Assembly (NCBI RefSeq): GCF_020520425.1
Contig: NC_079487.1
Location: 85,999,141 to 86,063,140, forward strand
Direction: 5' to 3'
Origin: Spinacia oleracea
Taxonomy: Eukaryota; Streptophyta; Magnoliopsida; Caryophyllales; Amaranthaceae
DNA: 64,000 nucleotides
The position numbers were made by a program, and so were the translations under genes. How positions within the stretch are numbered: the first letter of the stretch is position 1; each line of letters opens with the position of its first letter. This document shows positions 32,964-44,858 of this stretch, one piece after another. The notes beneath the pieces were generated by a model that was given only the letters and a program-made list of their open reading frames with translations, ran no database searches and was not told where the DNA came from.

Positions 32964-33632
32964 ATGGCTTAAGGAGCTTCTCTCAAGATATCTTATTTGG
33001 TCGTCATTCTCGTGTGTTTTGCATCATGTAAGCATCTCTAATTCTCTATCTGGTATAAAAATGGCAGATGTACTAATATGACTATTGGTAATATGTTGTT
33101 GCATGCAGTTCTTTCTCCATTGATAGCAGAAGCAAGACAGAAACATACACAACACCGTATACGTAATGGATATCACCATCGTATTAAGTTTTCCCCTCTA
33201 CCATCACCATCATTGACACCAGCATCACCACCATCATCGGCGTCACCATTAGCAACATCTACTCCATCACAATCATCACCTCCCATGTCACTGTTACTGT
33301 CACTGTCAGAACCACCATCTTTTTCTCCACAAATAGATGCTGATATAATAGCACCACCACTATCAAATCCATTAACACCAAAAGCAGCACTGGCACCAAC
33401 CCCTAATGACGGTATACCACCATCTTTTTCTCCACCTGCATATGATGATAAGGTAGCAACCCCAACACCAAATTCGCCATATGATACTCCACCAGAATTT
33501 ATGCCGCCAAATGGAAGCTATAAGTGTGGCGAAGGCCCCTGCTTCGACTCACAATACTGTGATTTTCCCTGTGCAACTTGTTGCCCAAACCGAACTTGTT
33601 GCTATGAATTTGACTATGATTATGACTATTAG
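32964..33632 (+). pseudogene. Proline-rich secreted protein with Cys-rich tail; signal-peptide exon has a stop at codon 3
   Basis: Exon 1 (32964-33027) and exon 2 (33109-33632) join across GTAAGC...TTGCATGCAG in correct phase to 195 codons. Exon 1 encodes a typical hydrophobic signal peptide (ISYLVVILVCFAS), but codon 3 is TAA. Exon 2 gives ...LSPLIAEARQ, a Ser/Pro-rich stretch, and a tail with CGEGPCFDSQYCDFPCATCC then CPNRTCC and a Y/D-rich end. It looks like a cell-wall or secreted peptide precursor; I do not recognise the family. A start at 33078 inside the intron is in frame with exon 2, so an intron-retaining transcript could bypass the stop. Probably a recent pseudogene or a weak allele. 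Confidence 0.6.
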
Positions 33633-33639
33633 GAGTTTA

Positions 33640-34604
33640 TGTTTCCATATAACTTTCAAAACACCCAAATCCTAAATGCAAACTTTTTAAAACGACCGTC
33701 TGACCGTCAGTCCACCCAACCCATGGGTGTGTTGCGGGTCAGTTCGCGGGTCGTGGGTTATTTTATCGGGTCACGTATAAATTCTCTTTTCCCCAGTTTT
33801 GAAATCACTGTTCACCCATTCTCTCTCCTCCCGCCTCTGTCTCTCTCACCTCAAACGCAATTTTCTCCCTCCTTCCTCCCATGGCGTCCAACAACTTTCA
33901 TCCTCTCTCTCCTCCTCATCTCCGTCACAATCTCCGGTGAGCCGCAGGAATTAGAGGCGGCCAGTTTGGGTGGCTCTCTTGCCGTGACGAAGGAAAGACA
34001 TGGAGGAGTAGTCTGCGTCCTTGCCGCCGTCGCCTGCCGCGGTGGTTGAATCTTTAATCTCCTTCTCTTAACCTACAAATCTCCGACATCTCTCTTCGAT
34101 CTCGCTCGAATTTGAGGTATTGATTTCTATCTCAAACCCTAACTATGAAATCTGCGTTTTATTAAGTATTTTTGTTGTTATCTTTCTTATTTAGCATGAA
34201 TTTCGAACTTAAGCCTAATTCGTAATCATTTGAATTATTTGCATTGTTTAATTGCATAAAAACTCGTGTAGGTCGAGGATTTCTGAAATTTTGGAGAATG
34301 AGGGTTGAAATGTCGGTTGAGGTTTCGCTATTCCACCGTGAGCTCCGTCCCTTTCCACGGAGATCTTGAAATGGCGAGGAGATTAGCAGCGTTGTGGAAT
34401 TGTGGTTCCAGTTCTTGAATCTTCATATGCACAAATCGGACACTTGAGTCTTAGTCAAATTATTGGGAAAGGGTTTGAAGCAATATATAAGGCGGAGGAT
34501 GAAGAATTATGTGGTGAATGTAAAAACATCAAACGAAAGATGTTGATCTTAGCAGATGTGCTATTATGTAGTTACATTTTTGCATTTTAAAGTCATGTTT
34601 TGTT
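33640..34604 (+). other. Region with transcript-like but unresolved sequence
   Basis: A GGGTC-rich patch (33690-33780) is followed by a pyrimidine-rich leader and a short frame MASNNFHPLSPPHLRHNLR (from 33881) ending at a good donor-like GGTGAGC. Downstream pieces have no recognisable domain. This may be the 5' end of a lost gene. Confidence 0.25.
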
Positions 34605-34613
34605 TTAATTATA

Positions 34614-35383
34614 GGCAAAATTGTCAAAAAGTACCTTGTTTTTTACTCAGTTTGTGAGCTAGTACCTTATATTTTTAATTTTGTCAAATAGTACCTTGAA
34701 TTAAAAAATTATTTTAAAAATGGGACCTTACTCCAACATTCCGAGCAAAATTAACCTTTTCCGGCCATCCATTCCGTTTGTTGGCTCATTTTGGGAGGGA
34801 AATTAACGCGTGCACACACGCTTTTAACATCAAACCACATTTAAACATCCAACGCCATTTCATCTTCTCATTTACTCCATTCTCTGCTCCAACACTGAAT
34901 CCTCAACCACCATTTCCAGTCAACATTAAAAACTCAACCACACCATTTATCACTTTTATCTTTCTGGTTGCTGTCATTGATTCCAATTGCTGCTGTCATC
35001 TTCGTCCTTTAATGTGGTCCAAAAACTGACATCCATTCCGTTTGTTGGCTCAATTCAGTTGGTTTCCCCCCAATAAACCTGCTGCTTCCCTCCAAAATAA
35101 AATGTTGTAGATCTTAAAGTGTTGTCTAGGTGTTGTTGTTGCTGTTCTTATAAGAGGAAAGCAAAGGCGCGTGAGTTTGTGGCTTGTTTGTTGCACACGC
35201 ACAATAGTTTGGAGGGAAAATTGAAAAATTGGCCGGAAAAGGTTAATTTTGCCCGGAATGTTGGAGTAAGGTCCTATTTTTTAAATAATTTTTTAATTCA
35301 AGGTACTATTTGACAAAATAAAAAATATAAGGTACTAGCTCACAAATTGAGGCAAAAACAAGGTACTTTTTGACAAATTTGCC
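34614..35383. mobile_element. Mutator-type non-autonomous element, 770 bp, long TIRs, perfect 9-bp target duplication
   Basis: Long, nearly perfect inverted repeats of 153 bp (34614-34766 and 35231-35383) start GGCAAAATTGTCAAAAAGTA and end in the complement. TTAATTATA flanks both sides (34605-34613, 35384-35392). Long TIRs with 9-bp duplications are diagnostic of Mutator-like elements. The 464-bp interior contains a direct repeat of ATCCATTCCGTTTGTTGGCT (from 34767 and 35031) and no transposase. It could hold captured host sequence (Pack-MULE). Confidence 0.9.
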
Positions 35384-35392
35384 TTAATTATA

Positions 35393-38300
35393 CTTTCTTT
35401 TATGTTTAGATAAAGATAATATTGTTTAGTTAAGAATAATTTTGATTTAGTTATGGATAAATTTGCTTTAGTTAAGTTTTAGTAGTTGACCTGAAATTCA
35501 ATTAATTAAGCAATAAAACCAATTAGTTAAGCATTGGAACCAATTAATAATTTTTTTATGTGTTTTAGTTAAAATTGTCTAAGTTTTTGTTAAGATTTTT
35601 TGACTTTTAGTTATGTATTTATATGTTTTAGTTTAAGGTTAAATTACTTTTAGTTGATAAAATTTTTGCTTTAGTTAAGATTTTTATAGTTTTAGTTAAG
35701 ATTTTTTTAGTTTTAGTTACGTATTTTTGTGTTTCAAACAATGAATTCAGGGCTTTGGTTAAGATATAAAATTTTAAGCAATGTAACGAATTAGTTAAGT
35801 AATGATACGAATTAGTTAAGCTATGAAACCAATTAGTTAAGCTATGAAATCAATTAGTTAAGATATAAAATTTTAAGCAATGAAACGAATTAGTTAAGCA
35901 ATGAAACCAATTAGTTAAGCCATGAAACCAATTAGTTAAGCAAGAAATTCATTTAGTTAAGATATAAAATTTTAACCAATGGAACGAATTAGTTAAGCCA
36001 TGAAACCAATTAGTTAAGCAAGAAATTCATTTAGTTAAGATATAAAATTTTAAGCAATGGAACGAATTAGTTAAACTACCGAACCAATTAGTTAAGCCAT
36101 CGAACCAATTAGTTAAGCAAGAAATTCATTTAGTTAAGTAATTGAAACGATTAGTTTTGCACTTAGACTAATTAGTTAAGCAATCGAACCAATTAGTTAA
36201 GCAATGAAACCAATTAGTTAATTCATCGAGCCAATTAGTTAAGCCATCGAACCAATTAGTTAAGCAATGAACCAATTAGTTAAGCAAGAAATTCATTTAG
36301 TTAAGTAATGAAGCAATTAGTTAAGCACTTAGGCTAATTAGTTAAGCAATAGAACCAATTAGTTAAGTAATAAATTCATTTAGTTAAACAATGAACCAAT
36401 TAGTTAAGCACTTAGACTAATTAGTTAAGAAATCGAACCAATTAGTTAAGCAATTAAACCAATTAGTTAAACACTGGGACTAATTGTTGAGCAAAAAAAA
36501 CCAATTAAATAAGCATTGGAACTAATTAGTTAAACATTTAAACTAATTAGTTAAGTAATGGAACAAATTAGTTAAAATTTTATGAGTTTTAGTTAATAAT
36601 AAGTTAATTTGTTTAAAAATCATAAATATTCAACTCATAAGTTTAACTATTTGTCTTTATACCTAAACCATTTTGTAATTTCGTTAAGCAATGAAACTAA
36701 TTAGTTAAGCAATGGAATCAACAAGTTTACAAATATAAAGAAGTTCAATAAATTACGCAATGAAACCAATTAGTTAAGAAATGAGACTAATTAGTTAAGC
36801 AATTGAACCAATTAGTTAAGCAGTGAAACAAATTAGTTAAGCAATGAAACAAATTAGTTAAGAAATGGAACAAATTAGTTAGGCACTGGAACCAATTAGT
36901 TAAGCAATTGAACCAATTGGTTAAGCAATGAAACGAATTAGTTAAGCAATGAAACGAATTAGTTAAGCAATGGAACCAATTAGTTAGGCATTGGAACCAA
37001 TTAGTTAAGCAATGGAATCAATTAGTCAAGAAATGGAACCAATTAGTTAAAGCAATAGAACCAATTAGTTAAGCATTTGAACCAATTAGTTAAACAATGA
37101 AACCAATTAGTTAAGCATTGGAATTAATTAGTTAATCAATCGAACTAATTAGTTAAGCATTTGAACCAATTAGTTAAGCACTTGAATTAATCAGTTAAGC
37201 AATCGAACTAATTAGTTAAGCAATGAAACCAATTAGTTAAGCAATCGAACTAATTAGTTAAGCATTTGAACCAATTAGTTAAGCATTTGAACCAATTAGT
37301 AAAGCATTTGAACCAATTAGTTAAGCAATGAAACGAATTAGTTAAGCAATTGAACCAATTAGTTAGGCATTGGAACCAATTAGTTAAGCAATGGAATCAA
37401 TTAGTTAAGCACTGAAACCAATTAGTCAAGAAATGGAACCAGTTAGTTAAAGCAATGGAACCAATTAGTTAAGCGTTTGAACCAATTAGTTAAGCAATGA
37501 AACCAATTAGTTAAGCACTGGAATTAATTAGTTAATCAATCGAACTAATTAGTTAAGCATTTGAACCAATTAGTTAAGCACTTGAATTAATCAGTTAAGC
37601 AATCGAACTAATTAGTTAAGCAATGAAACCAATTAGTTAAGCAATCGAACTAATTAGTTAAGCATTTGAACCAATTAGTTAAGCATTTGAACCAATTAGT
37701 AAAGCATTTGAACCAATTAGTTAAGCAATGAAACGAATTAGTTAAGCAATTGAACCAATTAGTTAGGCATTGGAACCAATTAGTTAAGCAATGGAATCAA
37801 TTAGTTAAGCACTGAAACCAATTAGTCAAGAAATGGAACCAGTTAGTTAAAGCAATGGAACCAATTAGTTAAGCGTTTGAACCAATTAGTTAAGCAATGA
37901 AACCAATTAGTTAAGCACTGGAATTAATTAGTTAATCAATCGAACTAATTAGTTAAGCATTTGAACCAATTAGTTAAGCACTTGAATTAATTAGTTAAGC
38001 AATCGAACTAATTAGTTAAGCAATGAAACCAATTAGTTAAGCAATAAAACTAATTAGTTAAACATTTGAACCAATTAGTTAAGCAATAAAATTAATTAGT
38101 TAAGCATTTGAACCAATTAGTTAAGCATTTGAACCAATTAGTTAAGCATTTGAACCAATTAATTAATTAGTTAATCAATCGAACTAATTAGTTAAGCATT
38201 TGAACCAATTAGTTAAGCAATGAAACCAATTAGTTAAGCACTAGAATTAATTAGTTAATCAATCGAACTAATTAGTTAAGCATTTGAACCAATTAGTTAA

Positions 38301-38640
38301 GCAATGAAACCAATTAGTTAAGCACTTGAATTAATTAGTTAATCAATCGAACTAATTAGTTAAGCATTTGAACCAATTAGTTAAGCAATGAAACCAATTA
38401 GTTAAGCACTTGAATTAATTAGTTAAGCAATTGAACTAATTAGTTAAGCAATGAAACCAATTGGTTAAGCACTTGAATTAATTATTTAAGCAATGAAACG
38501 AAATAGTTAAAGCAATAGAAATTCAATTAGTTAAGTCTGAAATCCAATTAGTTAGTCAATTGAACGAATTAGTTACAAAATGGAACCAATTAGTTAAGCA
38601 CTAGAATCAATTAGTTAAGACATTTGAGTTTAGGTGTTTC
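35393..38640 (+). repeat. AT-rich satellite: ~21-bp monomers with 400-bp higher-order repeats
   Basis: Well over 100 copies of a ~21-bp unit built on CCAATTAGTTAAGCA with variable ends. Order is irregular on the left, where TTTTAGTTAAG words dominate (35393-35760). Between about 37.0 and 37.9 kb a 400-bp block of about 19 monomers is repeated in register: AATTAGTCAAGAAATGG recurs near 37022, 37422 and 37822. No spacer structure like CRISPR; no coding frame. Confidence 0.93.
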
Positions 38641-39190
38641 AGAAGTTTTAGTTACGTGTTTCTACGTTTAGTTAAGATTTTATAAGGTTTAGTTAAGAAT
38701 AATCGTGTTTTAGTTAAGATTAAATCGATAATGAAAAATCTTTACTAGTGAACCTAAAGTGACATTATATTGGGCTAGTTGTAATTTTTTGGGCTTTGAC
38801 CCAACCTTTCTTTGGAAAAGCCTTGAAATTTTAATCTTAATTAAAACGACTTTATTTTTAACTAAAACGATATATTTCTTAACTAAATATAACAAAGTTA
38901 TAACTAAAACCAAAACCGACTTAAATGCAAAACATGAGTCATTTCAGGGCTTTAGTTAACAATTTCAGGAAAAAAATTAATCTTAACTAAACGACTTTAT
39001 TTTTAACTAAAACGATATATATCTTAACTATATATAACAAAATTATAACTAAAACAAAAATCAACTTAAATGCAAAACAATGTAACTAAAACATTTTTTT
39101 CATAACTAAATATAACAAAAGTACAACTAAAAAAGTTATTCTTAACTAAAACCAATTTAATCATACTAAACTAAATCAATAATTACTTAA
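38641..39190. repeat. Right arm of the satellite block in opposite orientation
   Basis: After about 38.8 kb the TTTTAGTTA words of the left arm appear as TAACTAAAA, the reverse complement. A segment of about 150 bp is duplicated in tandem (about 38830-38930 and 38983-39083, sharing CGACTTTATTTTTAACTAAA). The whole satellite is therefore bounded by arms of opposite orientation. Confidence 0.7.
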
Positions 39191-39227
39191 AATAGGGGAC
39201 TTGTTAAGGAAAAAGAAAAGAAAAAGA

Positions 39228-39551
39228 TGAATGATGAATGATGCAGACAAAACAGTTGAATCATGGCTTAGAAATGTAGTCAGCATTTTATACAATGTGG
39301 AGGACATGCTGGATGTTTTGGCCTATGAGAAGCAACGCGACGTTGTCATGAAGAGAAGGCCCAAAAGTCACTTGTTCTGGCCTTTGAAACGGCTTTACTG
39401 CAACATTGACCAAGCCTTGAAACAGGCTCAAACCATTTCTCAGCTCAGGGGTCTAATGCACTCCTCACTGCCAGATGCAACAAAAATTATTACCAGTGAA
39501 TTTGTCGACCGCCATAGCATGATTGATCAGGCGGCGGCGGCGATAAGCTGA
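39228..39551 (+). pseudogene. NLR disease-resistance gene fragment (Rx-type coiled-coil domain)
   Basis: A ~105-residue open stretch includes VESWLRNVVSILYNVEDMLD and VLAYEKQR, matching the Rx N-terminal coiled-coil domain of CC-NLR proteins (usual pattern WL..L.....DAEDVLDE.AYE). Such domains start intracellular immune receptors. Only this piece is present: no P-loop, NB-ARC or LRR follows, and the frame ends in TGA after a GGCGGCGGCGG run. The left side abuts the satellite. A broken fragment. Confidence 0.75.
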
Positions 39552-39699
39552 CCACCAGCCACCATAAAACAACGAATATTCAACCACCGGCCGCAGTTGT
39601 TGCGAAAAGGCGAATCGCCGCCTCTGTCCCCCCCACCGCAAGATCTCCGGTCGAAAGGGAGGAGCTCAGGCAACGGCAAGGGCAGCAGGTGAATAATCA

Positions 39700-39812
39700 A
39701 AATCAAAAACCTAAATCAAAATCCTAAAATAAAAAACCTAAATCAAAATCCTAAAATCAAAAACCTAAATCAAAATCTTAAAATCAAAATCCTAAATCAA
39801 AATCTAAATGAA
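39700..39812 (+). repeat. Short minisatellite AAATCAAAATCCTAAA
   Basis: Roughly six imperfect copies of a 16-18 bp unit alternating AATCCTAAAAT and AACCTAAATC. It superficially resembles plant telomere repeats but is not TTTAGGG. Confidence 0.75.
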
Positions 39813-42500
39813 CGGCGAGGGAGAGAGGTCAGCGGAAAAGCTTCCATGAAAGGCAACGAATTTGAGAAGAGAGAGGGGGAGCGCGCAGGAGGAGGAAAGA
39901 GCTGAGGCAGAGGTTTGAGTAATTTTGAACGAGATGAACCAGGAGAGAGGAGAGGGGAGCTTCAAGCTCGAATTGAATGAAAAACGAAAAAAAAAAAACT
40001 ATATTTATATTGCGCGTGACACCACGCGCGCGTGGGCAAACCATGTGGTCTGACAGACGCGTGAGCGTCAGGCCGCCTGACAAGAAAGTGACTGAATCCT
40101 AAATAATACAAACTAATTATACGGAGTACCTGTTTATGTATGACTGTATATACTCTATGTTTTTGTGTTTAACTACACAATAAGAAAACCTATCGTTCCT
40201 GTAATTGGCTAACTGCAGGTAAGGGAACCTTTAAAAATACTTTATGTTACATTTATGTCACCTCTCATTATGATCTTAAACTGCCTACATTTTTCAGGGT
40301 AACAATTCTAGTTTCAAGAAGCACTATTTTTAGATAAGCACAAATATACACACATTCCCCTGCAAAACTAAAGCCGACTACAAATCATGCCAACACTAGT
40401 CTGCTATATTTGCTTCTGTTTTCCGTTTTATTTTCTTATAGATGCTCCGAAAATGCAGTGACTAATTAACTTATTGAATTTTCAGACGAATCAACCAAAA
40501 TATGTCTCATTCCATTGCATATCTTCTCAAGGTCTTCCTTGTCTACAAAATATAAATCACCCAGTTTTCCTAATTCAAGCTTCTCTCTTTGTAATGGAAT
40601 TCCCTACGGTTTTATTTACTAAGTTCTTTTAATTCACCTTCAGCCTATGTTACCCGGCCTCGTATACCCATGTCGGACAAGGGACGTGTGCAAGTGTCCG
40701 ACTAGGGTAATTGAGTTAAAATGAAGAGTCTAGGTAACAAAGTATTTCAGTACAATCATCTGTACTCAAATAGAAGTCAACCATCCTCAAAAATTCCACA
40801 GTTCTCTACCCCACCCCCCCAAAAAAAGGAGAGGTGATAAGTTACATGGAATGCAGAATAAAGCATAAAATAGAGTTTTGCAAGATGAATTTTCCAAAGG
40901 CCACACTCAGGATCCAGATAGAATTCTTGACCAAAAAGAATAGTTTTTTTAGCAACCTACATCTGATTCTATTTCACAATATAAGACCAATTGTTGGTTT
41001 TACATGCTGGATAGTAGGAAGCTTAACTTCCAGTGTAGATTCGTGATTTATCTAAACGTCACTGCTTAGAGTTGTAAGATTTATTCAATAACAATAGAGG
41101 AAAGTCAAATGCAGAACCTAAAATTCAGTTCAAACTCGAACTACTTGTCAAATCATAAACACCGATAAACATGAGCTGAAAACTGAACAACAACAAAAAA
41201 ACTAAATTATAGGGGCATGACTGCATGCTGAAAAGAAAATTTAATTTAAATTAGAGAGTAACAAACTACAATCTATCCATTTGGTTCTTAACCCCCGATG
41301 CAGCAAAAACGGTTGGTAAATCTAAAAAAAGGAATACCTTGCATGATAATCATCTCCTGTACTTCTTCATGCCCCCAAAAGTTTCCAGGAAAGGAGCTAT
41401 ATATGTTGTATATTGAACATAAAATAAGAAGTTCTAAATTATGAGGTGCCATAATTAATCTGGTCATACAGAAGAGATCAACATAACAGCTATGCTTCTT
41501 TGATATCTTCTAGCAGGCTCATCCCCGTTAAGCTACTCATTGTTTGCTCAACAAATGAAGTATTTTGTAAGCTATTAATACAGAGGCAAACCGCCACCAG
41601 AAAACTCAACATCCTGAGAGTAGCAACAAAAGTTTTGTTAAGGTCATAATCAAGGATTGCAGCTACAACATTTAAACTCATGATATATTGAGAATGGTGG
41701 TACGATAGACTAGTTGAGTGAAGCATGATTTAGGGGAAAGGACATATCGGCATTCAACAACAATGATTTCGAAATATTAACGATAAAAAAAATACTATGC
41801 TGTCCACAACCTTCAAGTAGCATCTAATTTCTACCAACAAGATTCATCTAGGACATACACGATACGTCAATATAAAAATGTGTCAATCCATTGGGTCAAT
41901 CACCAAACCAGAGAGTTGTGCGCCGAGGAGGCTATCAAGTAATGGTATATCAGTATCAGAGCAACTTCACCACCATGGACTAAAGCAGAGCCTATGACAG
42001 TAGACTAGCAAGGGAAAATTCTAGGGGTTGGATGGCTTAGACCACTGGTCAAACCCTGACATCAAGAACAGGTAATGATGACCTCTCTCATCTTATGAGT
42101 CACCGACCTTTCCATTAATCTTCACAACATTCAACATAAAGGAGTTAAGTCCAAGCATCAAAACTTTCCTTAAGCACACAGGCGCAACAATTTCATTATG
42201 CGGAGTGTTGACCAACCAAGAGTATGTCCATTTTCCACCACTTCCTAAAAGACAACAAAGTGCTTCTTGAAGTTCTAATATTTACTTAATTTTCATCACA
42301 GACATTGTAATTGCATCTATAACTTTGGGCACTGCGCTTAAAAGATTGTCATAAAGGGTTTGTCATTGACAACCACTTGCATGCATTTACCAGAACATAT
42401 GGATTGGCTGTTAAAACTTGGGAAGAAATTGGCAGCAGGTTGCACTAAAGTCTCAGGATATCCAGAGAGGGGCAGCAGAAAGGAAACTACTCGTCGTTGC
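39813..42500. other. Intergenic region, no gene seen
   Basis: Holds a GC-rich patch with GACGCGTGAGCGTCAGGC (about 40055) and the small TIR-type element near 40.65 kb. No supported coding frame or RNA gene. Confidence 0.4.
40645..40741 (-). mobile_element. Short relative of the MITE at 1105-1316, inverted
   Basis: Reverse-complemented, it runs TTGTTACCTAGACTCTTCAT... with the TCGGACACTTG block and ends GGGTAACATAGG, colinear with the left part of the element at 1105 (TGTTACTCGGACTCTTCGT...). About 97 bp. Target duplication unclear. Confidence 0.55.
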
Positions 42501-43105
42501 CAGCCCCGACCCTGGGCCTAGGCGAAGGGTGCGACGGCCTACTCCTAGGGCCCAGGTTGGAAGGGGGCCTAAAATTGTTTCATACTTGTAATAACACAAA
42601 TACACAACTGCAATATAACCTTCTTTAGCCCAGTGATAAGAAGCAACATTTGATATTTTTCTTAAGAGAGGTGCGTGGTACGTTGACAACCTCCCGGCTC
42701 TACACCCTTGTTTAACCGCTTTAACGTGTCATTCATTTTTTGCCATTTCTTTATGCCTTTTTTTTTGTTCTTTTCCATTTGAGGGAATAATTCCATTTTT
42801 TTTTTGACATACATACTTTGCTTACCGTTATAGTTAATCTTATATTCATAAAATTTCTCTTTTTTTTTGTTTTCATATTCTTCCACCAAAATGGTGAATA
42901 AGTTTCATAGCGGGCATATAAACTTAAAAATAATTACTTTGACTCTTAACTGCTCACTACATCTCTATATGTATGGGACATAAAAATTTCGGCTGATAGA
43001 ATGTGTTACATAGTATACAAAAAAAATCAAATGTTTAACGAAGACATAACTATCAATCCGTATACTAATACTTCTTCTCGTTCCTCTTTTATTCCTTATA
43101 AGGTA

Positions 43106-43968
43106 CTCCCTCCGTATTTAATTAAAGGATACACTTTTTTTTTTTTTTGTGGCTATCATGGTCCTCACTTCCAATTATATTAATATTACTCTCCTTTGTG
43201 GTCCCTACAATTACTCACATTACCTTTTACAACAATAAATAATTCACCCACTACTTTCATCTTATTTTAATAAATTCAACTCACTATCCTAAAACTACAT
43301 GCCGGTCAAAGTGTATCATTTAATTAAATACGGAGAGAGCATGGTTGTTAAACTCCTGATTCGGATCTTACGATTCTACGACTCTACGATCCAAAAACAC
43401 GCCACCGGTCCGGATCTTAGGTAGGATCTTAATGTGTGTAGGATCTTACGATCCTACCTCGATATAATTTTTTAGTGGTAGGATTCTAATCAGGATCCTA
43501 CGATCCGATCCAACATACAATATTTCAAGATAATAAATCATTTTCTTCATTACTAAATAGTTCATAATCACATATCATTAGAAATATCATATTTTTCTAT
43601 CAATAAATTAATTATTAAAAAAAGAAGTATCATTTTTACTAAAAAGTAAAGAAATTCATATAATTTTATCGATTAAGATTTGAAGTGAATAATAACAAAA
43701 ATCTAAATTTCAACAAACTTGTGCACATCTTATTAATTGCACTAGAACCTCCACAAGTAATCTTATGTGAGCAAAAAAAAATGATATTTAAGTATTAAGA
43801 TTACTTGAATACATGATATTACTTTGCATTTTAATAATATAAATATTATTTTTACTATTTAGTAGGATCTTACGATCCTACGATCCGATTCTACCGATTC
43901 AATCCTACCCCCCTAGCCCCTTCATCGATCCAAAGTAGGATCCCGATCCTGACAACCTTGGGAGGGAG
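43106..43968. mobile_element. Stowaway MITE split by an inner hAT element
   Basis: Begins CTCCCTCCGTATTTAATTAA after TA (43104-43105). The complementary end TTTAATTAAATACGGAG... is at about 43319-43339, and its terminal GGAGGGAG is followed by TA at 43969-43970. Termini CTCCCTCCGT and TA duplication define Stowaway (Tc1/mariner) MITEs. Own length is about 234 bp plus the inner insertion and its duplicated 8 bp. Confidence 0.88.
43340..43960. mobile_element. Inner hAT-type MITE, 621 bp, inserted in the Stowaway terminus
   Basis: Starts CATGGTTGTTA and ends TGACAACCTTG (imperfect inverted ends). Flanks GGAGAGAG (43332-43339) and GGAGGGAG (43961-43968) form an 8-bp duplication with one mismatch, taken from the Stowaway end. 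The body is rich in self-complementary GTAGGATCTTACGATCCTAC words near both ends. Non-coding. Confidence 0.8.
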
Positions 43969-44858
43969 TATAACATACGTAGTTCAAAGTACTTATTTGT
44001 GACTACGCAGAATATTTTAAAGGGCACCGATCTCATACTTTTGCCTAAGGCCCATAAATTGTCAGGACTAGGGCTGGTCCTTGCCTAAGATGTAAGTAAA
44101 TAAAGCCAAATGGATGTTATAACAATGTGGCTTAGAAGGGAAGGTGGTCACTGAGAAGTGAGAACAGGGAAAAAGATCAGTTAACCATCTCGGATAACCC
44201 TGGCATTCATGAAGTAAAGATAAAGCCATATCTCTGCTTGTGAGGGGTGAAGTCATATATATCCTATTCTTCAAACAGCCATCAGTAACATGCCGAAGTC
44301 AACATGCTCTTTCCCTCCAAAAACAACAAAGAGAATGAAAACTTCTCGTCAAAAAAAGGAAAATGAGATTTACTCATTCAAACATACTTCAGTTTTCAGC
44401 AAGAAAGAAGCTGTTTTTGCCATCTTCAAATGCAACAGCTAAAAGCACCACATGGAAACTGAAGTGTTCCAAGTACCAAAACTCAATAGGACTCAAGCTG
44501 AGAACCCCTTCAGATACTAAGAAACGTGGTGTGACTGGTGTCTGTTTTTTCAAGAGCAGTAAGCTCATCATTAAACTGGTCCAACTAGAGCTTGAATTTC
44601 AGAGTCGAGTTTTGAGACAGGTTTTTGGGAGTTAAACAGCATCAAGCCCATGAGTCATGAGTGATTCTAAGTAATAACTTATACTTTAATAAGGACTAAG
44701 TGTAACCCCTGTTGACTGATTAGGTTGCAACTGTCATTTAACATTACCAACGACAGATAGTAAACAAAGGTAATGTGATTCATCAGCAGTTCATCAGCAG
44801 CACCACATGATGAGCAGTTCATCAGCAGCACCACATGATGAGCAGTTCATCTCCAGAA

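Larger units (their letters stand above)
42501..44076. mobile_element. Outer hAT-type element containing two nested MITEs
   Basis: Starts CAGCCCCGACCCTGGGCC and ends GGACTAGGGCTG. 8-bp flanks GTCGTTGC (42493-42500) and GTCCTTGC (44077-44084) differ at one base. Without the nested Stowaway it is about 713 bp. The GGCCT...AGGCC-rich ends are typical of non-autonomous hAT elements. No transposase frame. Confidence 0.6.

Noticed and set aside
32970..32972. Recoding (readthrough) of TAA at codon 3 of the secreted-protein gene
   Set aside because: No structural signal for readthrough is visible; a nonsense mutation or sequence error is simpler.
33639..34049. 136-codon frame after the secreted-protein gene
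   Set aside because: It crosses a GGGTC-rich repeat and a pyrimidine-rich leader-like stretch. No recognisable domain; kept only as an unresolved region.
35393..38640. CRISPR-like appearance of regularly spaced repeats
   Set aside because: Units are contiguous 21-mers without unique spacers, in a plant genome; it is a satellite.
39700..39812. Interstitial telomere repeat
   Set aside because: Units read AATCCTAAA/AACCTAAATC and not the plant TTTAGGG repeat, and do not form perfect 7-mers.
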